64,000 nucleotides of DNA, from NCBI RefSeq assembly GCF_947500325.1, contig NZ_CANMRQ010000001.1, forward strand, positions 374,001 through 438,000, in the 5' to 3' direction. Source of the DNA: an uncultured Lacinutrix sp. Its GTDB lineage: Bacteria > Bacteroidota > Bacteroidia > Flavobacteriales > Flavobacteriaceae. The number at the start of each line of letters is the position of its first letter. Position 1 is the stretch's first letter. Made by a program: the position numbers and the translations under genes. Below, piece by piece: positions 1 to 8,641 of the stretch. Under the pieces are notes generated by a model. The model did no database searches. It was given only the letters and a program-made list of their open reading frames with translations, and had not been told where the DNA came from.

Positions 1-1791
1 ATTAAACCCTTTAGTTACTGATGTAATATTTTTAATTTTTTTATAATAAGGTTCTATGTCTATGTTCCAATTATTTTTTTTGAAATTAATTCCAAAGCTA
101 AACTGCTTACTCTCAATAACAGGAATTTCATTATTATCTGCTATGGTCCATACTTGATTTTCTAATCCAAATTTTCTTGTTTCAAACTCGATTATTTGAC
201 TTATATATTGATATTGTTTTTCAATTGAAAGGTTCAACTTTATATTTCGATTTATTAGCCTTGTTAGGCTTATTGTTGGCTGAAAATATAATTTAGAAGT
301 ATTATCATAGTAATCTGTTTTAATACCTGCATTTACATGCCATTTTTCGTTACTATAACTATATTCATTAAATAAAGAATGAATATTACTTTTTGAGTTT
401 TGAGACTCTACAAGTATATCACTATCAAAAATAACTTTAGATTGGTCAATTAGTTTATAGCTTAAGTTATTATTTGTTAAATTATAACCATTTACTAAAG
501 ATGTGTTTTTATTGATTTTATATTTTGTAAAAACATTTAAGGATAATTCTTTTATATCATTCTTTTTAATTGCTTTATACTTAAATAAATTAGAAAGGAG
601 CTCGTCGCCTTCGTAATCATAATTATAATCGGTATAATTAATTTGTAGTTTAGAGTTGAATTTTGAATTCCATTGTTTTTCCCAATTAGAGGTAATGCCA
701 ATATTTGTTATATCTAAATTGTCTTCAGTTTGTTGATTTATTTCTTCAAATTGAGACAAGAAATCTAATTTATTTTTAAAATAAATACCACTAATGTTAA
801 GTGTGCTACTAGGGCTTAATTTTGTAATAAACTTTGCTGTGTAATCATTAAAATAATAATCGGTATTTGTTTTAGATAAGACATCACTAAAGATTTGATT
901 ATTGTCTGTTATTTTAGTGTTTTGAAATACTTGTTCGGAAAACTTTTCAAAAGTGATAGTTCTAAAAACTTCAGTAAATGAGCGTCTGGCTGTTATAAAC
1001 AAAGCAGAATGTTTTGCTATTGGGGCTTTTAAGTAAGCATCAGAATAAATTAAATTAGAGCCAATACCGGCTTTAACTTTATTTGGTATTTTATAATTGG
1101 AATGTATATCGATAACTCCAGATAGATGGTTACCATATCTTGCTAATGAAGCGTTTTTATATAGTTTAACATCCTGAATACTATTTGGATTAAAAGAAGA
1201 AAAAGAACCAAAAAAGTGATCGTATTGGTACATTTTTATACCATCCCATAGTATTAAATTTTGATCAGGTGTACCGCCTCTTATATTTATTCCTGTTGCT
1301 GTTTCATCTGGGCTTTGAATACCTGGAATAAGCTGTAAGCTTTGCATGACATCTGGTTCGCTAAACCCTGGAAGCAATTGCATTTTATCAGGAATAGCGA
1401 GTATAGAGCCATCTTTTTGTTTATAAAAACCTGAAGTGAAATAACTGTTTAAAGTAATTGAGTTTAAATTTAAAACTTTGTCTCTTATAGGGATATGTTT
1501 TTTTGCAGCTCTTAAAACAAGATTTCGATTATTAATTTTAGTAAATATGGTTTGTGTTTGTTCCTCAATTAGAGCTAAAATGTCATCAAGTTTTAATGAT
1601 GATATTTTTATGTTAACAGATTTTTTTTCAGCAATTTTTGAATTATAGGAAATAACAATATCAAACTGTTTTTCTAATTTTAATAAAAAAACATCTAAGG
1701 GAGTATTTTGCTTTTCAGTATTGTTGTTCTCTTGAGAGCATAGAGTATTGTAAAAGAAAATTAAGATAATAACTACATATAATCTCCTCAT
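1..1791 (-). CDS. TonB-dependent outer-membrane receptor, FecA type (N-terminal 597 residues; C-terminus beyond window)
   Basis: The reverse strand is open from an ATG at 1791 to the window edge. It starts with a signal peptide ending near LCSQ. A secretin/STN-like signalling domain (about residues 28-95) follows, then a plug domain (about 150-255) with the family-typical stretches SLQLIPGIQ, INIRGGTPDQNLILWDG and VDIHS-like VIDIHS, then barrel strands. The STN domain is the part that in FecA-type receptors contacts the periplasmic domain of FecR. It sits 6 bases downstream of fecR and is surely co-transcribed. I see no SusD partner in the window. The substrate is unknown; an iron chelate or another scarce nutrient is the usual inference. 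The barrel C-terminus is cut off by the window. Confidence 0.93.
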   Translation of the reverse strand, partial: MRRLYVVIILIFFYNTLCSQENNNTEKQNTPLDVFLLKLEKQFDIVISYNSKIAEKKSVNIKISSLKLDDILALIEEQTQTIFTKINNRNLVLRAAKKHIPIRDKVLNLNSITLNSYFTSGFYKQKDGSILAIPDKMQLLPGFSEPDVMQSLQLIPGIQSPDETATGINIRGGTPDQNLILWDGIKMYQYDHFFGSFSSFNPNSIQDVKLYKNASLARYGNHLSGVIDIHSNYKIPNKVKAGIGSNLIYSDAYLKAPIAKHSALFITARRSFTEVFRTITFEKFSEQVFQNTKITDNNQIFSDVLSKTNTDYYFNDYTAKFITKLSPSSTLNISGIYFKNKLDFLSQFEEINQQTEDNLDITNIGITSNWEKQWNSKFNSKLQINYTDYNYDYEGDELLSNLFKYKAIKKNDIKELSLNVFTKYKINKNTSLVNGYNLTNNNLSYKLIDQSKVIFDSDILVESQNSKSNIHSLFNEYSYSNEKWHVNAGIKTDYYDNTSKLYFQPTISLTRLINRNIKLNLSIEKQYQYISQIIEFETRKFGLENQVWTIADNNEIPVIESKQFSFGINFKKNNWNIDIEPYYKKIKNITSVTKGFN

Positions 1792-1797
1792 TTATTA

Positions 1798-2697
1798 TTA
1801 ATTCTTAATAAGAACGATATCATTATTTATGGTATACTTGATACCCATTGCAGTAAAAACTGTTTTTAATGCATTCTCATAATCTTTATTAGAAAAGCTT
1901 CCTGTAAAGCGTTCTTGTTTGAAGTTATTACTGTTTTGTATTTTAATATTAAATTGATTTTCTAAAGCTAAAATTACTCTAGAAAAAGGAGCCTTATAAA
2001 AAGAACTCATTCCTTTTTTCCAAAAAAGATCTTCAGGATTAAAATTCCATTTCTCTTCTGTTTTTATAGCGGTTCGACTAGCATTTCCTTTTGTTAATGT
2101 CGTTTCTGTATTATACTTATTAATTACATTAACTTTTCCAGAATAGCACATTACTTCAAAATAATTAAAACTGCTATTAACGTTAAACTCAGTCCCAAGA
2201 ACTTCTACACGACCTTCTTTAGTTTCGATTTTAAAAACAGAACCTTCCTTAACAGAGAAATAAGCTTCTCCTTCTAAATTTAAGTTTCTGTTTTTTTTCC
2301 ATGATGTTTTATTAAATGTTAAAGAAGAGTTTGCATTTAAAACAACTTTAGAACCATCTGGCAAAATAACAGACAGTTGTTCGCCATAACTAGTATTATA
2401 TACAGGGTTTTGAGCATTTTGATAAAAGAAAACACCTAATAAAACAATTATAGAAGCAGCTATAGAAATTATTCTTGGAAGGTTTAATTTTCTCACCTTA
2501 GGTTTATCTATCGTTTCTTTTTTAATTTTAGAAATTAAAAGATTAGCATCAAAGTCTGGAGCTTCAAGAGTATTAGAAACATCAATTATTTTTTGATATT
2601 CAATATATTCTTTAGAATTTTTAAACGCATTTTCTTCCTCAGGAGTTAAATCTCCATTTAGCCATCTTGCTAAAAATGTATCGTCATTTTTTTTCAT
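1798..2697 (-). CDS. FecR-family anti-sigma factor
   Basis: Inner-membrane anti-sigma factor that relays the receptor state to the ECF sigma factor. It has a short cytoplasmic N-terminus (LARWLNGDLTPEEE), one membrane helix (about residues 77-95 in this numbering), a FecR domain (with GEAYFSVKEG and GTEFNVNSS) and a C-terminal DUF4974-like domain. An ATG at 2715 also exists, but the ECF-type promoter block at 2718-2748 ends only three bases before it, so transcription would begin at or inside that codon. I therefore prefer the internal ATG at 2697 (protein starting MKKNDDTFLARW). It lies between the sigma gene (2756-3268) and the receptor (from 1791), the standard FecI-FecR-receptor order. 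Confidence 0.92.
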   Translation of the reverse strand: MKKNDDTFLARWLNGDLTPEEENAFKNSKEYIEYQKIIDVSNTLEAPDFDANLLISKIKKETIDKPKVRKLNLPRIISIAASIIVLLGVFFYQNAQNPVYNTSYGEQLSVILPDGSKVVLNANSSLTFNKTSWKKNRNLNLEGEAYFSVKEGSVFKIETKEGRVEVLGTEFNVNSSFNYFEVMCYSGKVNVINKYNTETTLTKGNASRTAIKTEEKWNFNPEDLFWKKGMSSFYKAPFSRVILALENQFNIKIQNSNNFKQERFTGSFSNKDYENALKTVFTAMGIKYTINNDIVLIKN

Positions 2698-2717
2698 TTT
2701 ATTTAAGCGCTTCATTA

Positions 2718-2748
2718 TATAAACAACACATGTTTATAAAACCCTATG
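2718..2748 (-). promoter_or_regulatory. Candidate ECF-sigma promoter of fecR-receptor
   Basis: On the minus strand the block reads CATAGGGTTTTATAAA, then CATGTGTTGTTTATA. It is almost identical to 3380-3410 on the plus strand: about 27 of 31 positions agree. The likely -35 is TAGGGTTTT and the likely -10 is GTTGTTTATA. It lies immediately upstream of the FecR start at 2697. Confidence 0.65.
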
Positions 2749-2755
2749 GTTTAAA

Positions 2756-3268
2756 TTAAACATTTCCTATTTCTTTTCTTAGTACGACTAGAGCATTATG
2801 CATTCGTTTTTCTACTGTTTTAATTGATATTTCTAAAAGAGTGGCTATTTCTGCATACTTTTTTTTATCAATTCTATTCAATAAAAATACTTCTCTTTCT
2901 TTTTCTGGTAAACTTTCTATAGCTAGTTTTACTTTAGCCGCAAATTCTTTTTCTTCAAGTATAAATTGAGGACTTTCGTTATTACTTCTTTCAATTGCAT
3001 TTTTCTTAAAGTTCAAAACTACTTTTTTATGTTTGTAAACATTAAGTAAGGCATTGTTTGATACTCGTTTTAAAAAGAATAAAGCAGTGTCGAATGTTAC
3101 TTTATTACAATTATTCCATAATTTAATAAAAGCTTCCTGTGCTATATCTTCAGATAGATTAGTATCTCCACATTTATAATAAATATAGTTTCTAATAACC
3201 TTTAAATGAAGATTGAATAGTGTTTGAAAATGTTCTGTTTTACATACAGATTTTTCCTTTTCTTTCAT
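2756..3268 (-). CDS. ECF RNA polymerase sigma factor, FecI-like
   Basis: 170-residue sigma-70 family protein. Region 2 covers about residues 20-80 (RNYIYYKCGDTNLSEDIAQE, FIKLWNN). Region 4 covers about 115-165 (LPEKEREVFLLNR and a helix-turn-helix ISIKTVEKRMHNAL). It is the first gene of the sigma-fecR-receptor unit. A TAATTTTG -7 element at 3297-3304 could serve as its own housekeeping promoter. The divergent lipoprotein and the fecR gene share an almost identical promoter-like block, so both are the likely targets of this sigma factor (inference). Confidence 0.93.
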   Translation of the reverse strand: MKEKEKSVCKTEHFQTLFNLHLKVIRNYIYYKCGDTNLSEDIAQEAFIKLWNNCNKVTFDTALFFLKRVSNNALLNVYKHKKVVLNFKKNAIERSNNESPQFILEEKEFAAKVKLAIESLPEKEREVFLLNRIDKKKYAEIATLLEISIKTVEKRMHNALVVLRKEIGNV

Positions 3269-3296
3269 TAAGTTGATGCTTGTGTCAAATTCATTT

Positions 3297-3304
3297 CAAA
3301 ATTA
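3297..3304 (-). promoter_or_regulatory. -7 element (TAATTTTG) for the ECF sigma gene
   Basis: A perfect match to the Bacteroidota TAnnTTTG element on the minus strand, about 29 bases upstream of the sigma start codon. No clear TTTG -33 element is seen at the expected distance, so this is only a candidate. Confidence 0.35.
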
Positions 3305-3379
3305 ATATAAAAAAACAAATAATTTAAATACCTGATTATCAAATGTTTATATTTAAAAATAAATTTATTTTCAGAAAAG

Positions 3380-3410
3380 CATAGGGTTTTATAAATATGG
3401 GTTGTCTGTA
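3380..3410 (+). promoter_or_regulatory. Candidate ECF-sigma promoter of the repeat lipoprotein
   Basis: Reads CATAGGGTTTTATAAA, then TATGGGTTGTCTGTA. It is the twin of the block upstream of fecR. The ATG at 3450 lies 39 bases past its end, a normal leader length. This block explains why the upstream in-frame TTG at 3402 is not the real start. Confidence 0.65.
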
Positions 3411-3449
3411 ATTTGTAAACCAAGTAAAAATTACAAAAAACAAAAAATT

Positions 3450-4367
3450 ATGAAAAACGTTTTAAAATTTTCTTTAGTAATCTTAATGATTTTCGGCTTT
3501 TTTTCATGTGATGATGAAGAAGTTGTTATCGATGAGCAGCAACAAACTGCAGCTATTTCTCCAAGTTTAAAAACAAGCCTTTCAAACTTTACAGAAACAG
3601 CTTCTACAACTAATCAAGACAGTGACTTTTTTAATAACAATGACGATTGCTTTGAATTAGCTTATCCTCTTTCTGTTACAAGTGATGGAGGTATAACTGT
3701 AACAGTAATTAATAATGAAGAAGAGTTATATACTTATCTGTCTACAATGAATCCAAATGGTCCTTCAGGTAATTTTGATTATGTATATCCATTAAACGCA
3801 ACTGTAGATGGAGAGATGGTAACTTTCAATAATGCAATGGAAGTTCAGGATGCAATTTTATCATGTATTGAAGACCAATACCCAGATAATGGAAATCCAG
3901 ATAATGGAAATCCAACTGGTAACGGTTGTTTTGAATTTAATTTTCCTTTACAAGTTGAGACTGTAGATGGGCAAACTGTTACTATTAATAATATGGATGA
4001 GTTAATAACGGTTAATGGTGTTGGTTTTGCTTACCCAATAACTGTTACTTTAAATGATGGTACAGTAGCAACTATTAATAGTGATGATGAGTTTGATGCT
4101 TTATATAACGATTGTTATGATATTGATACTTGTGATAACTGTGAGCCAAACTGTTTTATAATTGTTTATCCTATTAATTTAATATCAGATTCAGGTGTAG
4201 TAACTACAATAAATAATGATGATGAATTTGCTGCTTTCTTTGAAAACATTAATGAAAATGACTTATTTACTGTAACGTATCCATTAAACTTAGAGTACGA
4301 AGATGGAACTCAAGTTACTGTAAATAATGATGCCGAATTTGAAGCTGAGTTTGCTAATTGTATGTAA
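3450..4367 (+). CDS. Repeat-containing surface lipoprotein, function unknown
   Basis: Starts with a lipoprotein signal (MKNVLKFSLVILMIFGFFSC) followed by acidic DDEE. Such acidic residues after the lipid-bearing Cys act as a surface-export signal in several Bacteroidota lipoproteins (family knowledge). The mature part holds about six copies of a unit of roughly 40-50 residues: Cys or Phe, then YPL or YPI, a DG turn, VT.NN and an acidic residue plus F or L. Examples are FELAYPLSVTSDGG, FNFPLQVETVDGQTVTINN and VTYPLNLEYEDGTQVTVNN. Cysteines recur between pairs of units. I chose ATG 3450 because it starts the signal peptide and follows the ECF-like promoter at 3380-3410. It is divergent from the sigma-fecR-receptor unit and probably its co-regulated partner, perhaps a surface ligand or substrate-binding protein (inference). 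Confidence 0.85.
   Translation: MKNVLKFSLVILMIFGFFSCDDEEVVIDEQQQTAAISPSLKTSLSNFTETASTTNQDSDFFNNNDDCFELAYPLSVTSDGGITVTVINNEEELYTYLSTMNPNGPSGNFDYVYPLNATVDGEMVTFNNAMEVQDAILSCIEDQYPDNGNPDNGNPTGNGCFEFNFPLQVETVDGQTVTINNMDELITVNGVGFAYPITVTLNDGTVATINSDDEFDALYNDCYDIDTCDNCEPNCFIIVYPINLISDSGVVTTINNDDEFAAFFENINENDLFTVTYPLNLEYEDGTQVTVNNDAEFEAEFANCM
3882..3911 (+). repeat. Two tandem 15-bp units encoding PDNGN
   Basis: Two exact copies of ccagataatggaaat lie between the first and second half of the lipoprotein. They encode a short PDNGN-PDNGN linker and could vary in copy number. Confidence 0.6.
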
Positions 4368-4408
4368 AATTTTTAAGGGATTGGTCATTAATTTGATTGA
4401 TTAACATG

Positions 4409-4452
4409 AAAAGGACCGTTTAAGGCTAGTATTAGTTTTAGATGGTCTTTTT
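4409..4452 (+). terminator. Probable terminator of the lipoprotein gene
   Basis: AAAAGGACC (4409-4417) can pair with GGTCTTTTT (4444-4452), allowing one G-U pair, followed by more T residues. The loop is long (26 bases), so confidence is moderate. Confidence 0.5.
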
Positions 4453-4473
4453 TTATGCTTTTAAGGATTAAGT

Positions 4474-5187
4474 TTAAACATGAATAATTTCATCATCTTC
4501 TAAAAGACGATCTCCTCGGAATCTTAAGAATATTTGTGCTACTGCAATTGTGTCTTTTTCACAATAAATTATAATACGATCAATATTATTTTCTTCATAA
4601 TAGACTCTATATACTTCACTACCATCTATATCATCTTTAGGAGAGGGAATACCCAAGACATTAGTCATTAGTTTTAGAGATGTATAGGTTTTATAATCAC
4701 CAAACTTCCAAAGCTCTAAAGTATCTAAGTGTGGAACTTCCCAAGGTTTTTTTCCGATAAGATTAAGCTTATATGGTAATTCAATATTGTTTATTATCAT
4801 GCGCCTAGCTATATAAGGGAAGTCGAATTCTTTACCATTATGAGCGCACAATAAATGTTTAGTTTGGCTAAAATGTGAAATTAATAAATTTTTAAACTCT
4901 ACTAGTAGTTTTCGTTCTTCACCATAAAAAGATGTGGTACGAAACAGTCTTGTATCTCCTTGCATTGTAAAATACCCAACAGATATACAAATAATCTTTC
5001 CAAACTCTGCCCATATACCTGCGCGATCATAAAACTCTTCAGCCGAAAACTCTTCTTTTCTTTGATAACGAGATTTTGCCTCCCAAAGCTCTTGTTTGGT
5101 TTTATCTAATTCATTAAAATATTGTGTTTCTGGTACAGTTTCAATATCAAGGAATAATATGTTTTCTAGGTTGAGTTTACTTATCAT
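4474..5187 (-). CDS. Predicted 3'-5' exonuclease, DnaQ/PolB-like fold
   Basis: 237 residues of the ribonuclease-H-like exonuclease family related to the proofreading domain of family-B polymerases. Exonuclease motif I is FLDIETVPE (Asp and Glu, residues about 13-15). Motif II is HNGKEFDFPYIARR (about 116-129). The C-terminal motif III region is YCEKDTIAVAQIF, with a Tyr/Asp pair. These carry the acidic metal-binding residues, so the protein should be active. It likely acts on DNA or RNA ends in the cytoplasm; the exact substrate is not known for this family. Its start overlaps the 3' end of the next gene upstream (5177-6328) by 11 bases, so the two are co-transcribed. Confidence 0.85.
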   Translation of the reverse strand: MISKLNLENILFLDIETVPETQYFNELDKTKQELWEAKSRYQRKEEFSAEEFYDRAGIWAEFGKIICISVGYFTMQGDTRLFRTTSFYGEERKLLVEFKNLLISHFSQTKHLLCAHNGKEFDFPYIARRMIINNIELPYKLNLIGKKPWEVPHLDTLELWKFGDYKTYTSLKLMTNVLGIPSPKDDIDGSEVYRVYYEENNIDRIIIYCEKDTIAVAQIFLRFRGDRLLEDDEIIHV

Positions 5188-6328
5188 TTGCTAACATCTT
5201 ATATGCTTCATCGATATAAATAGAAATGTCATTAGTATAAGCTCCAGTGCCAGCATCTGGAGATTTTTGGTGCCCAAGGCGTACAATAATAACATTGTCT
5301 TCTGGTTGAACAATAACATATTGTCCTAAGTGACCACGCATCATTTTAAAATTTTTCCCATTATGTTTTTTTAACCACCAACCATAGCCGTAAACAGGGT
5401 CGAATTTAGGAGTTAGTGATTTGGCAACAAATGCAGAATCTAAAATTTGTTTACCATTCCATTTGCCATGATTTTTGTATAATTTTCCAAAACGAGCAAA
5501 GTCTTTTGCGTTACTTGCAATACAGCAATAACCTTTTACTAAATCGTGATTATCACTATCTACTTGCCAAAGTGTTTGGTTTTCACTTCCTAGAGGTTTC
5601 CAGAAACTATCTTCAAAATAATCATACAATTTTTTACCAGTAGCTTTTTCAATAACCATAGCTAGCATTTGTGTATCACCACTAGCGTATTTAAATGCTT
5701 TTCCAGGTTCTGTTACTACTTTTAAGCCATTCATTACCTTGGCTAGATCATCATCAAAATAGGCACGTGTTGTTATTGATAAAGGGGAATAATAAGCTTC
5801 ATCCCAGTTAGTTCCAGAACTCATAGAAGATAAATCGCCTACAGTCATTTTTGCCGCTTTACCTTCGCAAAAAGCTGGTAAAAAATCACAAACGGGTTGC
5901 TCTAAACTTTTAATATAACCTTCCATAATCGCTTTTCCCATTAAGCCAGAAACGTAGCTTTTTGCCATGGAAAAAGAGTTAGATTTTGAATTAGCATTAT
6001 ATCCATCGTAATAGTTTTCAAACCAAATGCTATCATTTTTAATTATTACATAAGCTACAGTTCCATAATCATTATTTGCTTTAGTTAATGCATTGGTTTC
6101 TTTTACAGAATTGTAATTTTTATGGTTTGCCCATGGTTGAGGTGAGCCTATTTCAATGTTTCTATTATCAAAACGTTTATAATCGTCTAAAAATGCAGTC
6201 GTATAACCTCGCATGTAAATTGTACGTACCGCTTTTATTAAATAATCTGTATCAGTGATATAAAGTATAGCGATTAATAGGCCAAAAAGTACAACAAGTA
6301 CTTTAAGTAATTTTTTAAGAAATTTCAT
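5177..6328 (-). CDS. Serine hydrolase of the beta-lactamase / class C PBP family
   Basis: 383 residues with an N-terminal membrane helix (about 5-25), so the enzyme domain is periplasmic. The catalytic SxxK motif is SMAK (Ser120, Lys123). A YxS variant of the Y-x-N motif lies in FKYASGDTQ, and an HxG-type motif is RGHLGQY. This family contains class C beta-lactamases, DD-peptidases and esterases; the sequence alone does not say which. It is the first gene of a pair with the exonuclease. Confidence 0.87.
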   Translation of the reverse strand: MKFLKKLLKVLVVLFGLLIAILYITDTDYLIKAVRTIYMRGYTTAFLDDYKRFDNRNIEIGSPQPWANHKNYNSVKETNALTKANNDYGTVAYVIIKNDSIWFENYYDGYNANSKSNSFSMAKSYVSGLMGKAIMEGYIKSLEQPVCDFLPAFCEGKAAKMTVGDLSSMSSGTNWDEAYYSPLSITTRAYFDDDLAKVMNGLKVVTEPGKAFKYASGDTQMLAMVIEKATGKKLYDYFEDSFWKPLGSENQTLWQVDSDNHDLVKGYCCIASNAKDFARFGKLYKNHGKWNGKQILDSAFVAKSLTPKFDPVYGYGWWLKKHNGKNFKMMRGHLGQYVIVQPEDNVIIVRLGHQKSPDAGTGAYTNDISIYIDEAYKMLANDK

Positions 6329-6362
6329 TGATGCGTTTTAATTAGATTTTTAAGATACTAAA

Positions 6363-6902
6363 TTATTTTGTTGAACGTTGATTTTGTTGTTGTTTTCTAA
6401 GTTTTTGTTTGTCTTTATAAAATGATTTTTTAGCGATATAAATGGTTTTTTCTACTTCAGCAATAATAATGTTTTCAGCATTTACAAGTGCCGTATTTTT
6501 TGTGATATCTATTTCGTTTTTAATATCTATTTGCTTTTTAATAGTATCTATTTCTTCCTTAGAAAATATAAATTCGGCATAAATAGTTTCTTTAGCTGGC
6601 CGTTTATATTTTACATTAACAGTCTTGTCCCAAACAACATAATCATCACCTAAAATTTGAATAAGTTGTATCATGTAAATAGGATCTGTAGCAGATAACA
6701 TGCTACCGCCAAATATAGAACCCGCATAGTTTCTGTTTTTCCAACTAAGTTTTAATCTAATTTTTACAACATGTAAATCATCACTTACATCAATAAGTCT
6801 AGCGGTTGAACGTCTATACATTGGTGACCAATTAAAACCGTATTTGTAGATAGTAGCGGTTTTAAAAAACCGTTTAAAAAAATTAGCAAGTATTCTATAC
6901 AT
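6363..6902 (-). CDS. DUF4442 hotdog-fold protein (thioesterase-like)
   Basis: 179 residues matching the DUF4442 family, related to hotdog acyl-CoA thioesterases. Recognisable stretches are NYAGSIFGGSMLSATDPIYMI and VVWDKTVNVKYKRPA. A basic amphipathic N-terminus (ANFFKRFFKTATIYKYG) and a Lys/Gln-rich tail flank the domain. It starts directly after the stop of ogt (next base), suggesting translational coupling. The substrate is not known. Confidence 0.75.
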   Translation of the reverse strand: MYRILANFFKRFFKTATIYKYGFNWSPMYRRSTARLIDVSDDLHVVKIRLKLSWKNRNYAGSIFGGSMLSATDPIYMIQLIQILGDDYVVWDKTVNVKYKRPAKETIYAEFIFSKEEIDTIKKQIDIKNEIDITKNTALVNAENIIIAEVEKTIYIAKKSFYKDKQKLRKQQQNQRSTK

Positions 6903-7379
6903 TTAGAATAAAGATTGTTGTTTGTATGGGCTTTCGTGCTCTAATAGCCATTGTTTTCTATATAATCCGCCTGCGTAGCCTGTAAGGCTTCCATTGCTAC
7001 CAATTACTCGATGACATGGCACAATAATCCAAAGCGGGTTTTTGCCATTTGCATTTGCGACAGCGCGAATGGCTTTTACATCACCTAACTGTTTTGAAAG
7101 TTCTAAATATGAAGTTGTTTTGCCATATGGAATGTTTAGTAAAGCATCCCACACACGTTCTTGAAAGCGTGTCCCTTTAGGGTTTAATTTTAAACTGAAT
7201 TGTTTACGTTTTCCATCAAAATACTCATTAAGTTGAAGCACACAATCTTCCAGAGTTTCTGGAATAACTTCTGATGTTTTTTCGTTTGAATTTAGAACTG
7301 AAACAGATGCAATACCATTCTCATTACCTACAATTTTGGTAATACCTAAAGGAGAATTAATAAAGCAAATGTCTTCCAT
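6903..7379 (-). CDS. ogt: Methylated-DNA--protein-cysteine methyltransferase
   Basis: 158 residues. Removes O6-alkyl groups from guanine (and O4 from thymine) by transfer to its own cysteine. The active-site motif IVPCHRVIG is present with the acceptor Cys at residue 122. The conserved preceding helix-turn-helix (TSYLELSKQLG...IRAVANANGKNP) is intact. It overlaps the stop of the upstream CNNM-type gene by one base and abuts the DUF4442 gene, forming a three-gene operon. Confidence 0.96.
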   Translation of the reverse strand: MEDICFINSPLGITKIVGNENGIASVSVLNSNEKTSEVIPETLEDCVLQLNEYFDGKRKQFSLKLNPKGTRFQERVWDALLNIPYGKTTSYLELSKQLGDVKAIRAVANANGKNPLWIIVPCHRVIGSNGSLTGYAGGLYRKQWLLEHESPYKQQSLF

Positions 7380-8497
7380 TATTCAGGTTTTTCGTCATCT
7401 ATTATGCCTAGTTTTTTGGCACGAGCTTCCCAGTTTTTTCTTGCTTGATGTTGTAAATCGCTAACATTATCGCTTTCATCCATAATTTCAAGCCCAAGTA
7501 ATGTTTCAATAACATCTTCCATAGTTACTAAACCACTAACAGTACCATACTCATCAACTACTAAAGCCATATGATTTCTTGTTTCTACAAGTTGCTCAAA
7601 CAATTTAGGAATAGCCATATCTCTATTAATAATAATGATATCTCTTTTTAGCTCTGATAATTTTTTAGAACCATTTCCTAATGCCATTTCTTTAAAAATT
7701 TCATCTTTTAAGACAAGGCCTTTTATATTGTCCTCCGTATTAGAATATACAGGAATTCTTGAAAAACGAAGGTTTAGGTTCTTATTAAAAAAATCTTCAA
7801 CTGTTGTTGATTCGTTTTCAGCTTTCATAACCGTTCTTGGCGTCATGATACTTTTTGCCATAACGTCTTTAAAGGTTAATAGGTTTTTTATAACCTTACT
7901 TTCACTTTCTTGAAAAACGCCTTCTTCATGAGCCATATCTGCCATTACATGAAAATCTTCTCGACTTAATACACTTCCATGATGTCCTTTCCCTCCAATT
8001 AATTTTGTTGTTAATTGTAATAACCAAAGAATACCTGTCCATTTTAATGGAAAAATTAAAACGTTAAGTGCTTTTGTAGTAAAATTAGCTAACCCTTTCC
8101 AATATGTTGCTCCAATTGTTTTTGGTATAATTTCGGATGCAACTAAAATTAAAATAGTCATAATTGATGAGACAACACCAACCATAATGTCTTCAGAAAA
8201 TTCTATTCCTAAAATAGTTTTAGTTTCTGTACCATACATTTCTGCATAAGCTACTTTTGCTTGAACACCAACTAAAATAGCGCCAACAGTATGTGCAATT
8301 GTATTTAAGGTTAATATTGCAATAAGTGGACGGTCGACATCTTTTTTTAAAGCTTCTAAATTATTTGCAAAAGTTTTACCTTCTTTCTTTTTTACATTAA
8401 TAAATGTTGGTGTTACACTTAGTAAAACAGCCTCTAGAATAGAGCAAAGAAAAGAGAAAAATATTGAGATGATTCCGTAGAATAGTAGTAAAGCCAT
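7379..8497 (-). CDS. CNNM/HlyC/CorC-type membrane protein (DUF21 plus CBS pair)
   Basis: 372 residues. A DUF21 membrane domain with several hydrophobic helices fills about 1-180. A CBS-domain pair (about 205-330) follows, with SIMTPRTVM and MALVVDEYGTVSGLVTMEDVIETLLG. The usual C-terminal CorC_HlyC (transporter-associated) domain is absent; the protein ends about 40 residues after the second CBS. The family is linked to Mg2+/Co2+ homeostasis, often called TlyC or hemolysin-like. It is the first gene of the operon with ogt. Confidence 0.9.
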   Translation of the reverse strand: MALLLFYGIISIFFSFLCSILEAVLLSVTPTFINVKKKEGKTFANNLEALKKDVDRPLIAILTLNTIAHTVGAILVGVQAKVAYAEMYGTETKTILGIEFSEDIMVGVVSSIMTILILVASEIIPKTIGATYWKGLANFTTKALNVLIFPLKWTGILWLLQLTTKLIGGKGHHGSVLSREDFHVMADMAHEEGVFQESESKVIKNLLTFKDVMAKSIMTPRTVMKAENESTTVEDFFNKNLNLRFSRIPVYSNTEDNIKGLVLKDEIFKEMALGNGSKKLSELKRDIIIINRDMAIPKLFEQLVETRNHMALVVDEYGTVSGLVTMEDVIETLLGLEIMDESDNVSDLQHQARKNWEARAKKLGIIDDEKPE

Positions 8498-8641
8498 TAA
8501 TTATAGTATTTTGAGGCTAATTTATATAAATTATTATAACTATATTTCTTTATTGATTTAAAAAACAAATAAATTAAAAAAGGCAAGGTATTTGTGCTTA
8601 ACAAATTGTTTAATAATACTTTAGGTTAATAAAAAACGTGA

